Assembly (NCBI GenBank): GCA_905221605.1
Contig: CAJNDS010002430.1
Coordinates: forward strand, 1 to 62,500
Reading direction: 5' to 3'
Source of the DNA: Symbiodinium natans
Lineage: Eukaryota > Sar > Dinophyceae > Suessiales > Symbiodiniaceae
DNA length: 62,500 bases
Shown here piece after piece: positions 19,984 through 31,989 of this stretch. The stretch's first letter is position 1. Every line of letters starts with the position of its first letter. The notes under the pieces were generated by a model. That model was not told where the DNA came from and searched no databases. It was given only the letters and a program-made list of their open reading frames with translations. Position numbers and translations under genes: made by a program.

Positions 19984-21050
19984 TCGAGGAGCCGGGATGC
20001 GCCGGGCGCCGGTAAGTGCGAGCGTCAAGGCTACAGCACACGCAAGGTGGGAGTGTGAAGCATCTAATTCAACTCGAGATTCCCCATGCATCCCTTCGGG
20101 AAAAGAAAGCAGGACTGAGCTCTTAGTAAACATGTCAACCTGCTTATGACTTTTGGTTGAGTTTTGATATTCAATGCTTCGGATGCTATATCACACAGAA
20201 TGTGATGTACATTTGCGACTCCGCTTTATTTATCTCTCGTCAACAATTAAAGGCAGACCTGAAGGGAGCACACCGACCGGCGTGGCCCGCCCACCCGACC
20301 ATGCAGGAAGACACCAGCCCCCCGAAGGGAGCCCAATGGAAGCCCAGCCAGGAGCCTGAAAGTGAGCCATGAAGGTGCCAAAGTTCCCTTGCCGCGACCC
20401 ACCCGGTATGAAGGGAGCCAATGAAAAGGACGCACCCCGCGGCCACCGCGGCCCACCCGTGTTCTGAGGAGAAAACCCCAAATCGCACCTGTTTGGGGAG
20501 TTAATAACATTAGCAAGGAAATGGCCTGCGGACGCCTGCGTGATGTGCTTGCTACCTTCGAAATTACCCAAACCCGAGGACCGGCGTCCTGGCAAAGAGA
20601 GCTGCCATCCTGACCCCTATAAGGAAATCAAGAAAGAAAGACTAAGCATGATTCCCTTCTCAGGTTTTACGTTTAGAGTAATCCCCTGAACGTCATGCTA
20701 GAGCGCGCTAACAAAAATCTAACTCTCGAATTCTTCTTCCCTTCGAACCATGGAATCGCTAGATCCTCAGTAGCTCGTGCGACTTGGAGAGATCCTGGGC
20801 TAACTTTTGAGCTTTTTCGGGGCCTTGCGAATAGACAGTAGAATCACAGGACTTTCTTCAATTTCTTATACCTTTCTGGAGGGTGTCAATTGACTTGGGC
20901 GATGTCTCAAAGTGCATTTTTCTGCTCAGAGCGAAGACGTCTCGTAGATTACTTATTTTATTCAGCTCTGGTTGCTTTTGTCCCGTCCATTTTGCCGAAA
21001 GGTGGAGAATGTTGCGAGGACCTATTGCTATTTTGCCTTTGTTTAGGCAA
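19984..21050. other. No gene recognised
   Basis: The stretch holds a CG-rich segment (20240-20600) with open frames of uncertain meaning and a short match near 20590-20615 (CTGGCAAAGAGAGCTGCCATCCTGA, read in two parts) to the border of the LRR-intron repeats. From about 20640 onward the DNA is visibly richer in A and T. Confidence 0.45.
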
Positions 21051-21059
21051 CCTTGATAG

Positions 21060-22250
21060 CCCCCTGAATGCTCCTTGCTGTTCCATCACCATGCAGGGCA
21101 ACCGTTGAAGTCACCATGTTATCCAGGAAACTGCGATCATGGGTCACTACCAAAATGGTTCCGTCACATAAAAAAGAGCACATGTCCTGTAAGCGATATG
21201 AAGTGTATCCCCATCCAAGTCATATTGGTTGGATCGTCCAAAACCATAAATGTAGATTTGTGAGCCAAGGATAACGCCAATCAAAGTCTGTTCTTGTCTC
21301 CTCCTGAGATTGATCAAGCAGGACGTGTCACCTGATCGGAAAACCTTTTAAGTATGCGACAACATGGGACACAACAACTGCCAGAGAGTCTTTCTAGGAT
21401 CTAATTGAGTAAAGAATGTTTTGCTAGATGTGCCTTTTTTTGAGTTTCCTGAACCCGGCTTTAGATCTCCAATTCACATGTTGAAAAAGGGTCGTCTTCC
21501 TTGCTCCAGTAGGACCTGTCATTCCAATACAGTCCTGTCGGGTTGGACGAGGACTTTATCTCCATATGCTTTACATAACTGACGTCTTTCAATTGCATGC
21601 CGTGTCGATTTATCCAGACTGTCCGCCTTCAACATTGCCATTTTTAGAGTTTTGATTTGCTTTCCGTGTCTTGCTCGGTAATCTTGGCTAAGAATCAGCT
21701 GAGATTTGGTCTCCTCGTCCATGATCTTTTCAGGCCACTCCTGAGACTTTAGTCAAGCGTCTCACATTTCCTCGGTCTAGCCACAACATTACTAACGTTG
21801 TGTTTGAGATAAGGCCCGGTGGTGGTAAATGCAAAAAAAGCTTCCCCGATAGCTATTCATCTTTGCTCCAACCATTCAATAGTTGCCATATCTAGATGGT
21901 TTGTCGTCTCATCGAAATAACATATCTGGTTCTGCAACAAGAGCTTGAGCCAGGGACACGTCTGGCCTGTCCCCTGAAAGATTCCCAACCAGCCGGCCCT
22001 TTATAACCCCAATTTCTTCAAGGACGCCGGATAGTGGGTTGCCCGTTGTGTGACTCTAAGTACTCGACTGCTGTTATGTTGTGAGGATGGGGTCTTGAAG
22101 CGTATAAGCTTTTATTCCCGTGTTGGACAAAACCCTCTCCATCGTCTGGCCCAACAATTCCAGCGATCACCTTCACTTCATGGGAACCATTTTCGTGGGG
22201 GAATGAGAGCTGCCACAAAGGTTAATCTGACTTGATTTACAGTTAGGCTG
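21060..22250 (-). pseudogene. ABC-F family ATPase pseudogene (EttA/Uup/GCN20-like)
   Basis: Reading the minus strand and allowing several frame changes, two ATP-binding domains can be followed. Domain 1: degenerate Walker A (HENGSHEVKVIAG, about 22155-22200), signature NLSGDRPDVSLAQALV (about 21940-21988), Walker B and D-loop DETTNHLDMATIEWLEQ (about 21866-21916). Domain 2: LCKAYGDKVLVQ, Walker A GPTGARKTTL (21489-21518), signature ISGGDKNR (about 21286-21310), Walker B MVLDDPTN (about 21225-21250) and H-switch [11 protein letters not shown] (about 21118-21160). ABC-F proteins act on ribosomes in translation. Frameshifts, in-frame stops and a Walker A with R in place of G show that it is dead. 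Its base composition is more AT-rich than the flanks. Confidence 0.78.
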
Positions 22251-22680
22251 CCTGCATCATGCCAAACCCAAGTTCATCATCGCCTAGCAAGGGGTAGCTT
22301 TTTGAGTTAAATAGTTGGTAATGCCACCATTCATTCTTCTACTATTCCGCAGCTGACATGATTCCCAAGCTAAATAAGACGAGTCTTTTGGCCTTCTTTG
22401 GAAACATCTATGGTAGCATGAAAGGCAAAGGACTTGAACTCATCAAAAGCAGTTCCTGTCCCCAACTCATTAAATCATTCCCATTTCTCATTCCATGTTG
22501 ATCGGGGACGAGGGGTGTAAAATTTATATCAACAGCCACGCCCCGCCCATGCAAAGACCCCTTCTTCTGATAGCCAAGTTCGCTAGCTAGCTTGGCTTTT
22601 GCAGCACTTCGTCACATACCCGGCGGCCTACGGCGAGAGGGATGGTGCAGGTCCGTCGCTTTGGGAGAGTTCTTCCGGGC
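22251..22680. other. No gene recognised
   Basis: AT-richer sequence continuing from the ABC-F pseudogene (possibly its N-terminal part, not recognisable), then a transition near 22590 into LRR-intron-like sequence (GGGATGGTGCAGGTCCG). Confidence 0.4.
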
Positions 22681-22764
22681 CTTGGCCCCCTCCTCACCGA
22701 TCTCGTTGTTCTTAAGGTCGATGCGGGTGACGGTGCGGTTCGTCCTGAGGATCTCGGCGAGGGC
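22681..22764 (-). CDS. LRR exon, diverged type, first of a pair
   Basis: 84-nt phase-0 LRR exon starting ALAEILRTNRTVTRIDLKNN. The acceptor is TGCCAG before GCC and the donor is a GC donor (AAG before GCCCGG). It is separated from the next exon by an intron of only 67 bases (22765-22831), in contrast to the 1.1-1.5 kb spacing of the array. Exposed residues 14/16/18/19/21 are R/D/K/N/E. It belongs upstream of C7 in reading order, with the copia element in between. Confidence 0.78.
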
Positions 22765-22831
22765 CTGGCAGGGCGGGGGGGATGGCGTGGGTCCGTCGGC
22801 CTGGGGGCGTTGGGGGAGAGCACTCCCGGGC

Positions 22832-22915
22832 CTTGGCCCCCTCGTCACCGAGCTCTCTGCCACCGAGCTCCAGGTCGGTGATGCTGCTGTTCGCCTCGAA
22901 GGCCTCTTCTACGGC
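22832..22915 (-). CDS. LRR exon, diverged type, second of a pair
   Basis: 84-nt phase-0 exon starting AVEEAFEANSSITDLELGG and ending ELGDEGAK, with acceptor TTGTCAG before GCC and a GC donor. The beta-strand reads LELGGRELG, less regular than the array copies; residue 20 is G rather than N. It is the most divergent LRR in the window and may mark the older part of the domain. Confidence 0.72.
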
Positions 22916-23535
22916 CTGACAAGGACAAAGGGAGGCTTCTGATTTGCCCTTCGCCTCGAACTTGATTGTGCAAAAAAGGACAATGGTGTTGAAGGTCTCA
23001 TCGAGCAAAATGTGTTGACAGTCTGATGTAGTCGTGTGCCTAGTTTGGTCTCGTGAATGTGTCGCAAGCATCTCTTTGCACGGTTTGTGAGTCTGGGATG
23101 GTCAACGGCTTCAAGTTCATGCTTGTTCGCCTGGTGCCTCGGGGTTCAATCGGGGAGGCCAACTACGGAGAAAACGTATTGCACTCAATCTCGCTTCAAG
23201 GGTCACGACTTGGTTTTCATGCAGCATGCCTGAAAACCCGCTGCAGACTGCCTGCTTCTTATCCTGCAGATCAGCACTACGACACCCCCAATGCCAAGCA
23301 GCCCGGGGGTGTTAGAGAAGCCGCGAGCTGGGAGTTAGGGTTTCTGGAGCTCCTCCTAGAAAAAGCCATCCAACCCATCCAAGGTCCGAGGCCCCTGGGG
23401 TGACTCCCTGAACTTCAAGCTGCGGTGGGCCCCCGATCCCTCTGCTGCCCAGCAAGGAAGAAACAAAAAACGTCCAACTCAGGCCGTGCTCAGGTCGCCA
23501 GCACTGTGGATTAGAAGCAGGCTGCGTTGCGTATC
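22916..23535. other. No gene recognised
   Basis: Unique sequence left of the A duplication. Open frames here lack recognisable motifs. Confidence 0.4.
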
Positions 23536-24879
23536 GAGGCTTGCGGAATTTTGCTGTGCATTATCACATCACAATGCTTAGCCGCAGCCGCCTGTATCCC
23601 GAAAGCAGCCATCTCGCTCACGCCAGAACACAAACACCTGCGTGAGACTTCTTGTGTTGATTCGCAGGAGTACTGCGAGCTTTGAGGTTTCGGGCGTACC
23701 GGAAACATCCTCAGTGGACGAAACACACCCCCAACTGCACAGAGGGTTTGCCAAGGCTCTAGTCTAACTGAAGGGCTCAGGCTCAATTCATGGCCAGGGC
23801 TGGGTTCAGGGACCTCTCAAGGCTAAACTGGCTTCTGCAATGTGTGAGTACAAACATCTACTTCAGCAGAGGCTCTTCAAGACAAACGGGGGAATTGCTA
23901 CCGCTGTCTTGCTCAGATGCTTCATCCTGAATGTCCCTGAAACTGAAGCCCTCATCACAGTCTTTACTGGGGCTCCAAAGCTTTACTTAGCAGCTCCGAG
24001 CAATCAAACACCTCCCGCCTCCAGCAGCTGCCACAGGGATCAGCCGAGGCAGGGTAGCATCCAAGAGGAGTTGACCCATTTTTTTGTCTTCGGCGCCGCT
24101 CGCATGTACCAGTACTACTTTGCGTTGGTGGGTGAAGCTCAAATCTGCAGTACACATTCAAAGCTGCCAATGAAACTTGATGATTTGCATCCTTGATCCA
24201 TCGCAGCTGATGTCATGCATCCCAAACAAACTGAGTACAGCAGACCCCCAGGTGCTCAGGAAGTCGAGGCTGCAACATTTGCATACATGAATATATAGCT
24301 GTCTCATGGTACGAGCTATGCTATAGATCAAGTGCCATCGCCCAACATGTGAAAGACAGAGCATGCATGTGATGGAGCTCTGGTCGTTGCGCAATCCCTC
24401 AACATACTGGACCCACGAAATTAATACTGCAAGGCCTGAGAGGAACTTCTACCTGAATGGGTACAGGGATGGTACCTACTCCAGGACGCCGGGTTATCAG
24501 CTAGTGAGAAGAACAGGTCTTGACCGCCTTGACAGGCGACTTCGGCCAGCCACGCAACCAGCGGAGATCAAGCGGCATGACCAGCAACACCGACAAGCAG
24601 GTTGCAGAATGATATGAGCGATGGTGAAGACTATGCCGCAACCGGAGAGACCCAGGATGAGGACTTGAGCGAGGTACCGTAAAGTCAAGCCCTCATGGCG
24701 GGGCAGGAGGACACCGCAGCCCAGGCCCTGGCCGCCATTCAGCAGGCCAAGCGCACCGTGCGGGTGGCCAGGACAAAGCAGCATACCATCCGCATGTCGC
24801 GGAAGTACTACGGCGATGATCCTTCAGGCAGAACTTCAGAACAGAGAATGCTTCTTTCGCACCCAATCGTGATGACAGC

Positions 24880-25300
24880 GAGATGACCTGCCTGAGGTGT
24901 GGAAGAATTGGGCACCGGGCCACAAAAGACCAAGGAGAAGCCCCTGATGAGCAAGCGTGATCGAGCAGAAGCTGTGGGTCTGGGATGGGGAGTCCTGGAT
25001 GGCGGGGCCACACGGACTTTGGGTATGGTGGCAGCCAATGAAGCGGCGATGGCCCGCAACCCGCAGAAGAAAGGTGAAGATGGCATTGCCAGTGTGGACA
25101 CCACGGATTCGTGTACAGTGGAGAGGCACAGCGCGTACTATCCAGCTCAAGTTGCAGGCAAATAGCAAGGGAGCGGGCCTCCAGGCGCACACCCTGGGCA
25201 AGAGCGGAGGGCCAATCCTCCTCAGTGTGGCCACCTTGCGGTTTGTCGGGGCTGCTCGACTTCGAGAATGAGTTGCTGACCCTGCGGGCCTTGGATAGTG
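24880..25300 (+). pseudogene. Copia zinc-knuckle remnant and protease, copy A
   Basis: CLRCGRIGHRATKD at 24889-24930 keeps C-x2-C-x4-H but has lost the last Cys. The active site VLDGGATRTLG lies at 24992-25024, the D-G-G-A-T form of retropepsin. The second protease half is ILLSVATLRFVGA followed by a shifted DFENELLTLR near 25215-25285. Frames change at least twice. Confidence 0.72.
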
Positions 25301-26929
25301 GATGATACCTGCAGTCGCTCTCAGGCCACCAGCCGATTGACCTTACGGAAGATCTGTTCGAAGATGCCTACGTGACCAAGCAAGCAGTCCCCAGTTTGAA
25401 GATGTACGTAGGGGACGTAGAGTAGGGACATCTCCTCATGTCTGAACAGCCGGAGAGCACCACTCAAGAGAGCAACAACGGGTTCGAACCTAGTAAATCA
25501 AGAGATCCTTCGGAGCGATGTCTGAGGGTAGATCAGTTCGTTGTCGAACGTTTGAAGACATTACTGATCCCATTTCTGAGCAGACTGTACATACCATGCA
25601 GCAGCGTGACTTCTCGAGTCGTAGCCTGCAATCGTGTAACAATCGTTGCGACTTCGTGGTGCAACATGGATCGCCTCAACAAGGCTCAGCTGAAGGGCAA
25701 GCTGCAGGAGTTCAGGGAAACTCCTCCCAGCAGCTGGACATGTCCGGAGCTGCGCCAACGACCTCGCGAGCTCAATGGAGTATGCACCAGCCAGCAGAAG
25801 GAACTACATATACTACATGTCATGTTGTCCGGAAACGAAACAGTGGCCCACCTCGAGACCAAGGCCCTGAACCACTTGCACGAGACCGTCGAGAGCCACA
25901 GCCAAGATGTGAAGATGTGGTGGGGGTTGGACGTCATGCGAACCTGACGTACTCCGAGCTCAAGACGCAGAAGCCACAGTACGTGGAGCAGCTGCAGATA
26001 GACTTGCAGGGAGACAAAGTGAACCCTCGCATGCAGGCGAATCAACCGCTGGCCCCACAAAGTCGAGGAGACAGGGCCGGACAATGCGCAGTTGGAAAGC
26101 TCCAACTGCACTTGAAAGCCACGGAATTCTCCGTCGAACCCGAGGCCGACGAGGACAAGGATCCGATGAAGTGTGTCAGCGGCTCCAAGACCACGAAGGC
26201 GGCGAGTGCGAGTGGCGACAAGGCTACAAGTTCCACCAGCGAGATGGCCGACATCATGAAGAAGCTTGTGGGTGTGGTGCAGCAGCTCCACACCGAGGTC
26301 AAGGAGTTGAAGAGCGAGGGGAGTCGACGACCTCGCAAGCAGCCGTTCGAAGGTCACAAGGAGCGCGAGTCGCTTCAGGGCCCAAAGCGGCGTTTGACGT
26401 CGACAGAGGCTCGGAACCTGCAGGCGATTGAGGGCGCAGCAAGCTTAGGAGTTTCTTGCCGTGGAGCAATGGCGACCGTTAGAACATCGTGACCTTAGTG
26501 ACAGCAAGGCTCGTCAGATATGCAGTGATTCCTGACATACTCCAAAAGATTATCGGACATAGGTAGGGACTAAGGCAGTTCACGAGGACCAGACAAAAGG
26601 TGGAAGCAGTAGCAACAGTCGTCCTCGTCGGCCACCAGGAGCTCTAAGACAGAGAGGCTTTGCTCAAGCAGAGGCATGGTGGACGATGGTATCAGACAAC
26701 CATTGGGATGAAACAGCAACAGGTTTTTGGACCGACGAGGACGCGCCGCAATCGCCATCGAGATTGAGATGCCTGACAGCAACCGTGGTCTACGCGGACA
26801 CGAGTGGATACTCCATTGGTGCACGCAACCGTAGAGCGATAGAGGTAAGCGAGCGCCGGCTATCAGCAGAAGACAAAGAGACATTTTGAAATGCAAAATC
26901 TGTAGAAGTTACAGCTGCCAAGGCGTTTG

Positions 26930-27560
26930 AGGCCATCCCTGAAGACATGAGGCCGAGCCGTGCACAGGCCATCGAAATGAGATGGACACTAACTTGGAAG
27001 GTGAAGGACGACGGAGGCGTCAAGGCGAAGGCCGGCGGTTTTGTTGGGATATCAAGATCCACAGTACGAACACCGTGCCACCACGGCAGCTGTGAGGACG
27101 AGACAGACGAGGCAAATGCAAGTACAGCTTGCGGCGATCAATGATTGGTAGCGACAGAAAGGAGACGTTTCTGGAGCGTTTTTCACAGGCCGGGAATACT
27201 CTGATCAGTCATTTTGTGTGGCTTGTGATGAGATTTGCGATGCCATGAGTTTCCCACATGGCAGTGTGGCACGCTTGAGGCGGGCCTGCTACGGCCCAGT
27301 AGACGCGCCACTTGAATTGTACAGGGCCGTATCTGACTACCTGTTGGAGTTGGGACTGGAACGTACATGGTCTGACGCTTGCGCTTGGGTTTGGCGTCCG
27401 AATGGACAACTCCGAGGTGTGATCTCAGGGCATGTAGATGACTTCATGTTCAGCGGCCGCTCCGACGTGGAGGAGCGGCAAGCCATTCTGGAAAAGATTC
27501 GACAGAGGTTTCAAAGGGGTGATTGGGAGGACGATAAGTTCGTGCAGTGTGGTGTTCAGA
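26930..27560 (+). pseudogene. Copia reverse transcriptase remnant, copy A
   Basis: MRWTLTWKVKDDGGVKAKA (about 26975-27030) is followed by a frame change, ACYGPVDAPLELY and the catalytic box HVDDFMF (27431-27450). Stops and shifts make it non-functional. Most of this part, up to about 27400, is deleted in copy B. Confidence 0.75.
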
Positions 27561-27839
27561 GGCCACCCCACAAGGTTTTGCCCTCAGTCAGCCTCGCTAT
27601 GTTGAAGGTCTTCAAGAGGTTCCCATCAACTCCAACCGCCGCAAGGACCGTAAGAGCCCGACAACAGCAAAGGAGAAGAGTCAACGTTCAACTGAGGGCA
27701 GTACTGGGAGGCCTTTCATGGCATGCGCAGCAAGTTGCGCCTCATCTTTCTGCTGAGGTCAGCCTTCTTCGGTCCGAGGTTTACCGCACGCAAGGACCAT
27801 CAACTGGTCATCCACTCGGCCACTGGGACTTTATGCCTG

Positions 27840-28127
27840 GATCAGAATCGCTGTGATGGTGGCAGTACTCAAGGGATTCTGGTGGGAACAGGACCTTTGG
27901 GTTTGCTGAATGGGCAGCTTGGTAAGATTAGCTTGGTTTCTTGGCATTCGGGCCTGCCGCTCGCCAGGAGCGGCTCAAACACAGGCGGCGGTCAATGGAG
28001 AGGATGCTTTCTATTTTGCCAGGTATCAGTAGAGTGAGCTCTTCCACGGATCAGCCGACCTTGGCGATCCGGATGGACATGTGAGCCGGGTCCCAGGCTG
28101 CGTCATTACAGACTCCCGCAATGTATA
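27840..28127 (+). pseudogene. Copia RNase H remnant, copy A, cut by an inversion
   Basis: RDGGSTQGILVG and SWHSGLPLARS resemble the RNase H strand region; GCVITDSRN marks the D-x-[KR] site. The reading stops at 28127, where a segment inverted relative to copy B begins. In copy B the frame continues through YDKLQSEVLVIKGAEKRSN, the normal copia sequence. Confidence 0.7.
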
Positions 28128-28667
28128 GGCTCTCAAAGCCCCAAATGTTCGCAGCCTCGCAACCTGCACCTTCATCTTGAGGCCAACATATCATGTTCCT
28201 GAGACCCAAACCTCCCCTAAGCCCCACAAACCTTCCCCAAACCCTCAGCCCTGCGCGGTGGCACGCACGGTGGATGGTAGCGCTCCCAAGATGGGAATTG
28301 GATAGTGGTCCCCCAAACATCCCCCAAGTCGTGCGAAGTCGTGATGACCTCAAGAGGGAGCACGCCAGTTTCACCTGCCACCTTGTGCCCCAAAAAAGAG
28401 GGCGCCCTTTTGCTTTTTCAGAACATCTGACTTCTCTTCCATCTCCGAGCTCAAAGGATTCAAGCCTGCAGCTTGGCGCTTCCTGGCTGGTCGCATCTGT
28501 TCATCCTCTACGATTTTCCAAGAATGTTGCTTTCGATAAAACAGTTTTAATTCACGACATGGTCCGGCCTTTCACCCAACGCACCACCCGGCTGGCGTTT
28601 CGTTACGCTTCCTTCGAACTCAACAGTTCCATATTGGAGCGTTTTTCTGCTCCCTTGATGACCAGGA
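28128..28667. other. 540-bp segment inverted relative to copy B
   Basis: The segment from GGCTCTCAAAGCC to GACCAGG is the reverse complement of 46228-46697 in copy B; the flanks (ATGTATA on the left, TAAACTATAATG on the right) match B directly. A also holds about 62 extra bases near 28200-28265. Because B preserves an RNase H reading frame across the left breakpoint, A carries the derived, inverted state. Confidence 0.85.
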
Positions 28668-30800
28668 TAAACTATAATGTTGTCTGCTGATTAGTGTGGC
28701 GACCCCCCCCCCTCAACAAATGGACTCCGCTCTTCAGTAGTGTGGGGGGGGGGGGGGGAGGAGGTCTGGCTTTATAGGATTTTAAAAGGGGTGAGACTGT
28801 ATGAAACTAAAAGGGATCCATACGATTTCAAGAGGGATGAGTTTATTTGAATTTAAAAGGGATTATATGATGTTAAAAGGGATCCACATGATTTTAAAAT
28901 GGATGAGTTTATATGAATTTACAGGGGATCCATCTATCCCAACCAAGCCAGCCCGAAAAAAAAACAATATAATTCCGGGGGACAAAAAGCTTTATATTAT
29001 ACGGCATTCGGGCAGCTGGACTGCCCCCTTTGAAATTAGATTGCCCGGCCTCGGTACAAAAGAATTTAATAAGTAAATCTTGGTTTTGGGGCTGGCCTGG
29101 AGACTGAAGATTTCAGGGCCCGACAACCTCAGGCTTCCAGGTTTCAGGCTTTAAACCTTTGATCTTTGGTCTCTCAGGCTCAGTTCAGAAGCGATTTCTA
29201 GACAACAACGCCATTCAACAGCCTCGCCGAAATTTTGCATCGCCCGACTTTTTTTCACAATTCCGGGAAAACCCCCTCAAATAGACCCCCCGAAGAGTTT
29301 TCGGAGTTTTTTCACGATTCCGGGGGGGCACACTAATCAGGATACAACATTAAAGCCGATGTCGGCCGCGCTATTTGGGGCTCCCGCAGGCTTCTGCTCT
29401 GCTCTCTTACGCAACGGGTTGTGCGTTGGGGGGAACGTGCTGCAGCTTCCTGGCGTGGAGCACCACACTTGCCACCCAAAGCCCTGAAACCCGACGGCCA
29501 AACCATCGACTCAACGCTGAGTCTGAGGCCTCGGGCGGGCTTGGGTTCCGGAGGGCTTTATTGTCTCTTTCAAGTCTTGCAAGTAGGTCTCTGCTTGCGA
29601 CCTTGTGGGGAGGTTGAGGCTTGGGGAATTTGGAGGTTCGGCTTTGGGTTCTTTGGGGTTTGGGTTTGAGTGCAGGTAGAGAGGTATCAGAGTTTAAGGT
29701 TTAGGGCGACTCAAGATCTGAACCTGTCTAGGCCCATGATGGCCCCGGCACGTAGGGCTCAGGCATTTAGGGCCAATCACAGCCTGACATTTTCATGTAC
29801 CGCGAGGCTGCATGCTGGAGTCGTATACTACGGCCCTGCACTCACGTTAATTGCGCAAAGCTCTGAAAGGCCAGGTACAAAGGATCCATCTTCCGAAGAC
29901 AGCTTGGAACACATACCAGTCCTAGACAAAAGAGCAGTGGACCCACCGTGTCCTAAAGGCAGTAGAACATGACAGAAGCCATCTCTCTGAGCTGTTCGAT
30001 TGTATCCTGCCTTCTCGCTCCGCGACCGGTGCCATCCCCTTTCCCACAGGGTTATATGTCAGGGCATCTTGCGCTGATCTTCCATGATGCATGTTTCACA
30101 TGCACCCCTGCGGGCACTACATGTCCCACATTAACAGACTGGGCTGAGCTCGCTTCACGAGATCCGCCGGCTCAAGTTGGAGTCTTCTCCAAGCTTCGCT
30201 CCCCTGAGTGCACGTCGGGGAGTGACCAGTCCACACGCAGCTCCAAAACCTTTTTTGGAACCCCTTCCCCTCGAGAATACATTTCAATACCTGGGGAAGA
30301 GGCAGGAAGCAGAAATGAATGTTGCAGGGGTCTGAGATGCTCTTTGTTTAGGATTGGGCTCGGAATGGTGGTCTGGAAAACTGTTTTCTGCAAAAAAAGA
30401 CCTGGTATTCTCGAGCAGCCAGGGAATACGCGAAGGTATTCGGGGAAAGGGGGGGGGGATGATCTGGGCATCCCTTCCGGGGCAGCCAGAAATTTGCGGG
30501 AATGTATTCTGGAGGGAGGAGGGGAAAGTACTCTGCAATACTCCTTCCGGGTGTAGACATGAATATAATGACCAAAGAAGCAAATCGTACAGATCGGAAT
30601 CCTCGGAACATCTGACGCGAAGCCGGGTCCGTCGACGTCTGAGCTCAGCAACAAGCCCCGAATACGTTTAATAGAGCGGCGTCTGACTCTGGCACGGTCG
30701 GCTACGTGCTGAAACGGGACGCGGCACACAGCGGTACATATAGAAGTCCACCCGCGCGCGCCTCACGAGTTCTGCGGACTCCGAGTGTCCTGAGCCGAGC
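28668..30800. other. No gene recognised; low-complexity tracts
   Basis: Shared with copy B (46698-48660). It starts with a C9 and a G tract of about 15 (28707-28757) and a short run of GGGATYCATAYGATTT-type degenerate repeats (28800-28930). Several open frames exist in both copies but shift relative to each other, so I do not call genes. Confidence 0.5.
28706..28760. repeat. Paired C and G homopolymer tracts
   Basis: A C tract (about nine) and a G tract (about fifteen) are separated by some 30 bases including ACAAATGGACTCCGCTCTT. The C and G tracts could pair as a hairpin. The equivalent in B (46735-46806) has longer tracts. Confidence 0.6.
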
Positions 30801-31149
30801 AAAATCGAACATCAATATTGGAACGAAGTTCGAGGCACAGAAAAACACCGGGCCATCCAACGCCTAGCGAGATCCACATCTATCTTCATGCAGAGCAGCT
30901 CCAAACTCCCCACCTCTTCATCCCGAGTCGTCTGCTGCCTTGGCAGCTGTAGTTTCAGGTCAAACTCCGAAGCGGCTGCCATGGCGCTCCAGCACACACA
31001 AAAGTCCAGCAGCTAACAACATTAAAAACCGAGTGACTGCATTTCGCGCAGAGCCGCGAGGCGCATCTAGCCACCGAGGATGTGGTCGCCACTTCCGGTC
31101 GCACGGACGTCGCCAGGCTGGAGGAAGAGACCAGCATGCTCAAACTCTG

Positions 31150-31214
31150 CTGGCGATGAACATTTCAAAGCAAAACCGTCCTCGGCCCCAGCCTTGGCAG
31201 CCGCGAGCTCCTGC
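31150..31214 (-). CDS. Candidate coiled-coil exon, copy A
   Basis: After CCGTTGCAG the minus strand reads ELAAAKAGAEDG, matching the coiled-coil exon of copy B (49050-49116) but lacking the EIARLKM part. It lies 3' of the EEP exons. The 3' boundary is not clear. Confidence is low because only a short conserved stretch supports it. Confidence 0.35.
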
Positions 31215-31989
31215 AACGGCTTTGCAGCTGCAAATGTGCGCTCTGTCCTGTCTCCCGTCTCCCTCACTGCGAAATCCTGCCAACGGTGCAATAACGTCCT
31301 GAGCATTCAGTTTCGTCGGATTGTTGGGGACACCTCCCCTATAACTATAACCCCCTAAGTACTCATCAGTTGGCAGGCAGAACCCAGCTGCTTCGGGCGC
31401 CGCTCCTGGGTGCCACGGGTCCGCCGGAACTGGGCCGCGCGGATGCCCCTCACCCTGGCAGCCTGCGAAGGGGCTTCGAGAGCAAATGCATTCAGCCTTC
31501 ACATTTGCACCGAGGCCTCCTGGCTGGGAGCTTCGGATGGCACTTGAGGTCGGAGCCCACTGCCACCAGTCTCCTGCTCTGTGGCCCCCTTCCTCCCCAG
31601 TGTGCCTGTGCCTTTGCCTCGTGTCGAATATTCCCAGGCCCGGCGTTCCACCCAGATATCACGGCCTCGTCAGCAGCCGCAGCGCCTGACACAAAATTAC
31701 ACCACTAATGGGCAGCTATAGGGAGACCTAGCAGCGCGCCCTTCTTTGTGAGCGGAGCTGTCCAACCGCGAGCTCCCAATTGGCAATGCATGGTGTTGGG
31801 CCTGAAGGCGAATCCAGGCCCAGGCACCTTGCGAGGTGGACATCAAAGTTGCCCACCGCAAGGCTGCAATATACACCCAGACCAACAGCCACACTCGCCT
31901 GTAGCACAGAAGATCCATGTGCCGCTGCAGGCCCGAGAGGACGTTGTCCGCTTCCAACGCTTTGACCTACCCATGCTGCTGGTGACTAT

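Larger units (their letters stand above)
24360..28127 (+). mobile_element. Decayed copia element fragment, copy A
   Basis: Remains of a plus-strand copia polyprotein: gag-end helices (RQHTIRMSRKYYG-like, about 24770-24810), a zinc-knuckle remnant, protease, a leucine-rich helical part, RT and RNase H, in many frames. Integrase and LTRs are not seen. It is shared with copy B (42960-46330 and on), so it was already decayed before the duplication. It lies 3' of the EEP exons of gene A and in the opposite orientation. Confidence 0.8.

Noticed and set aside
20230-20595. 121-codon minus-strand frame in the GC-rich segment after the copia element
   Set aside because: Three overlapping minus-strand frames are open at once, as expected from GC-rich repeat DNA, and none has a recognisable domain.
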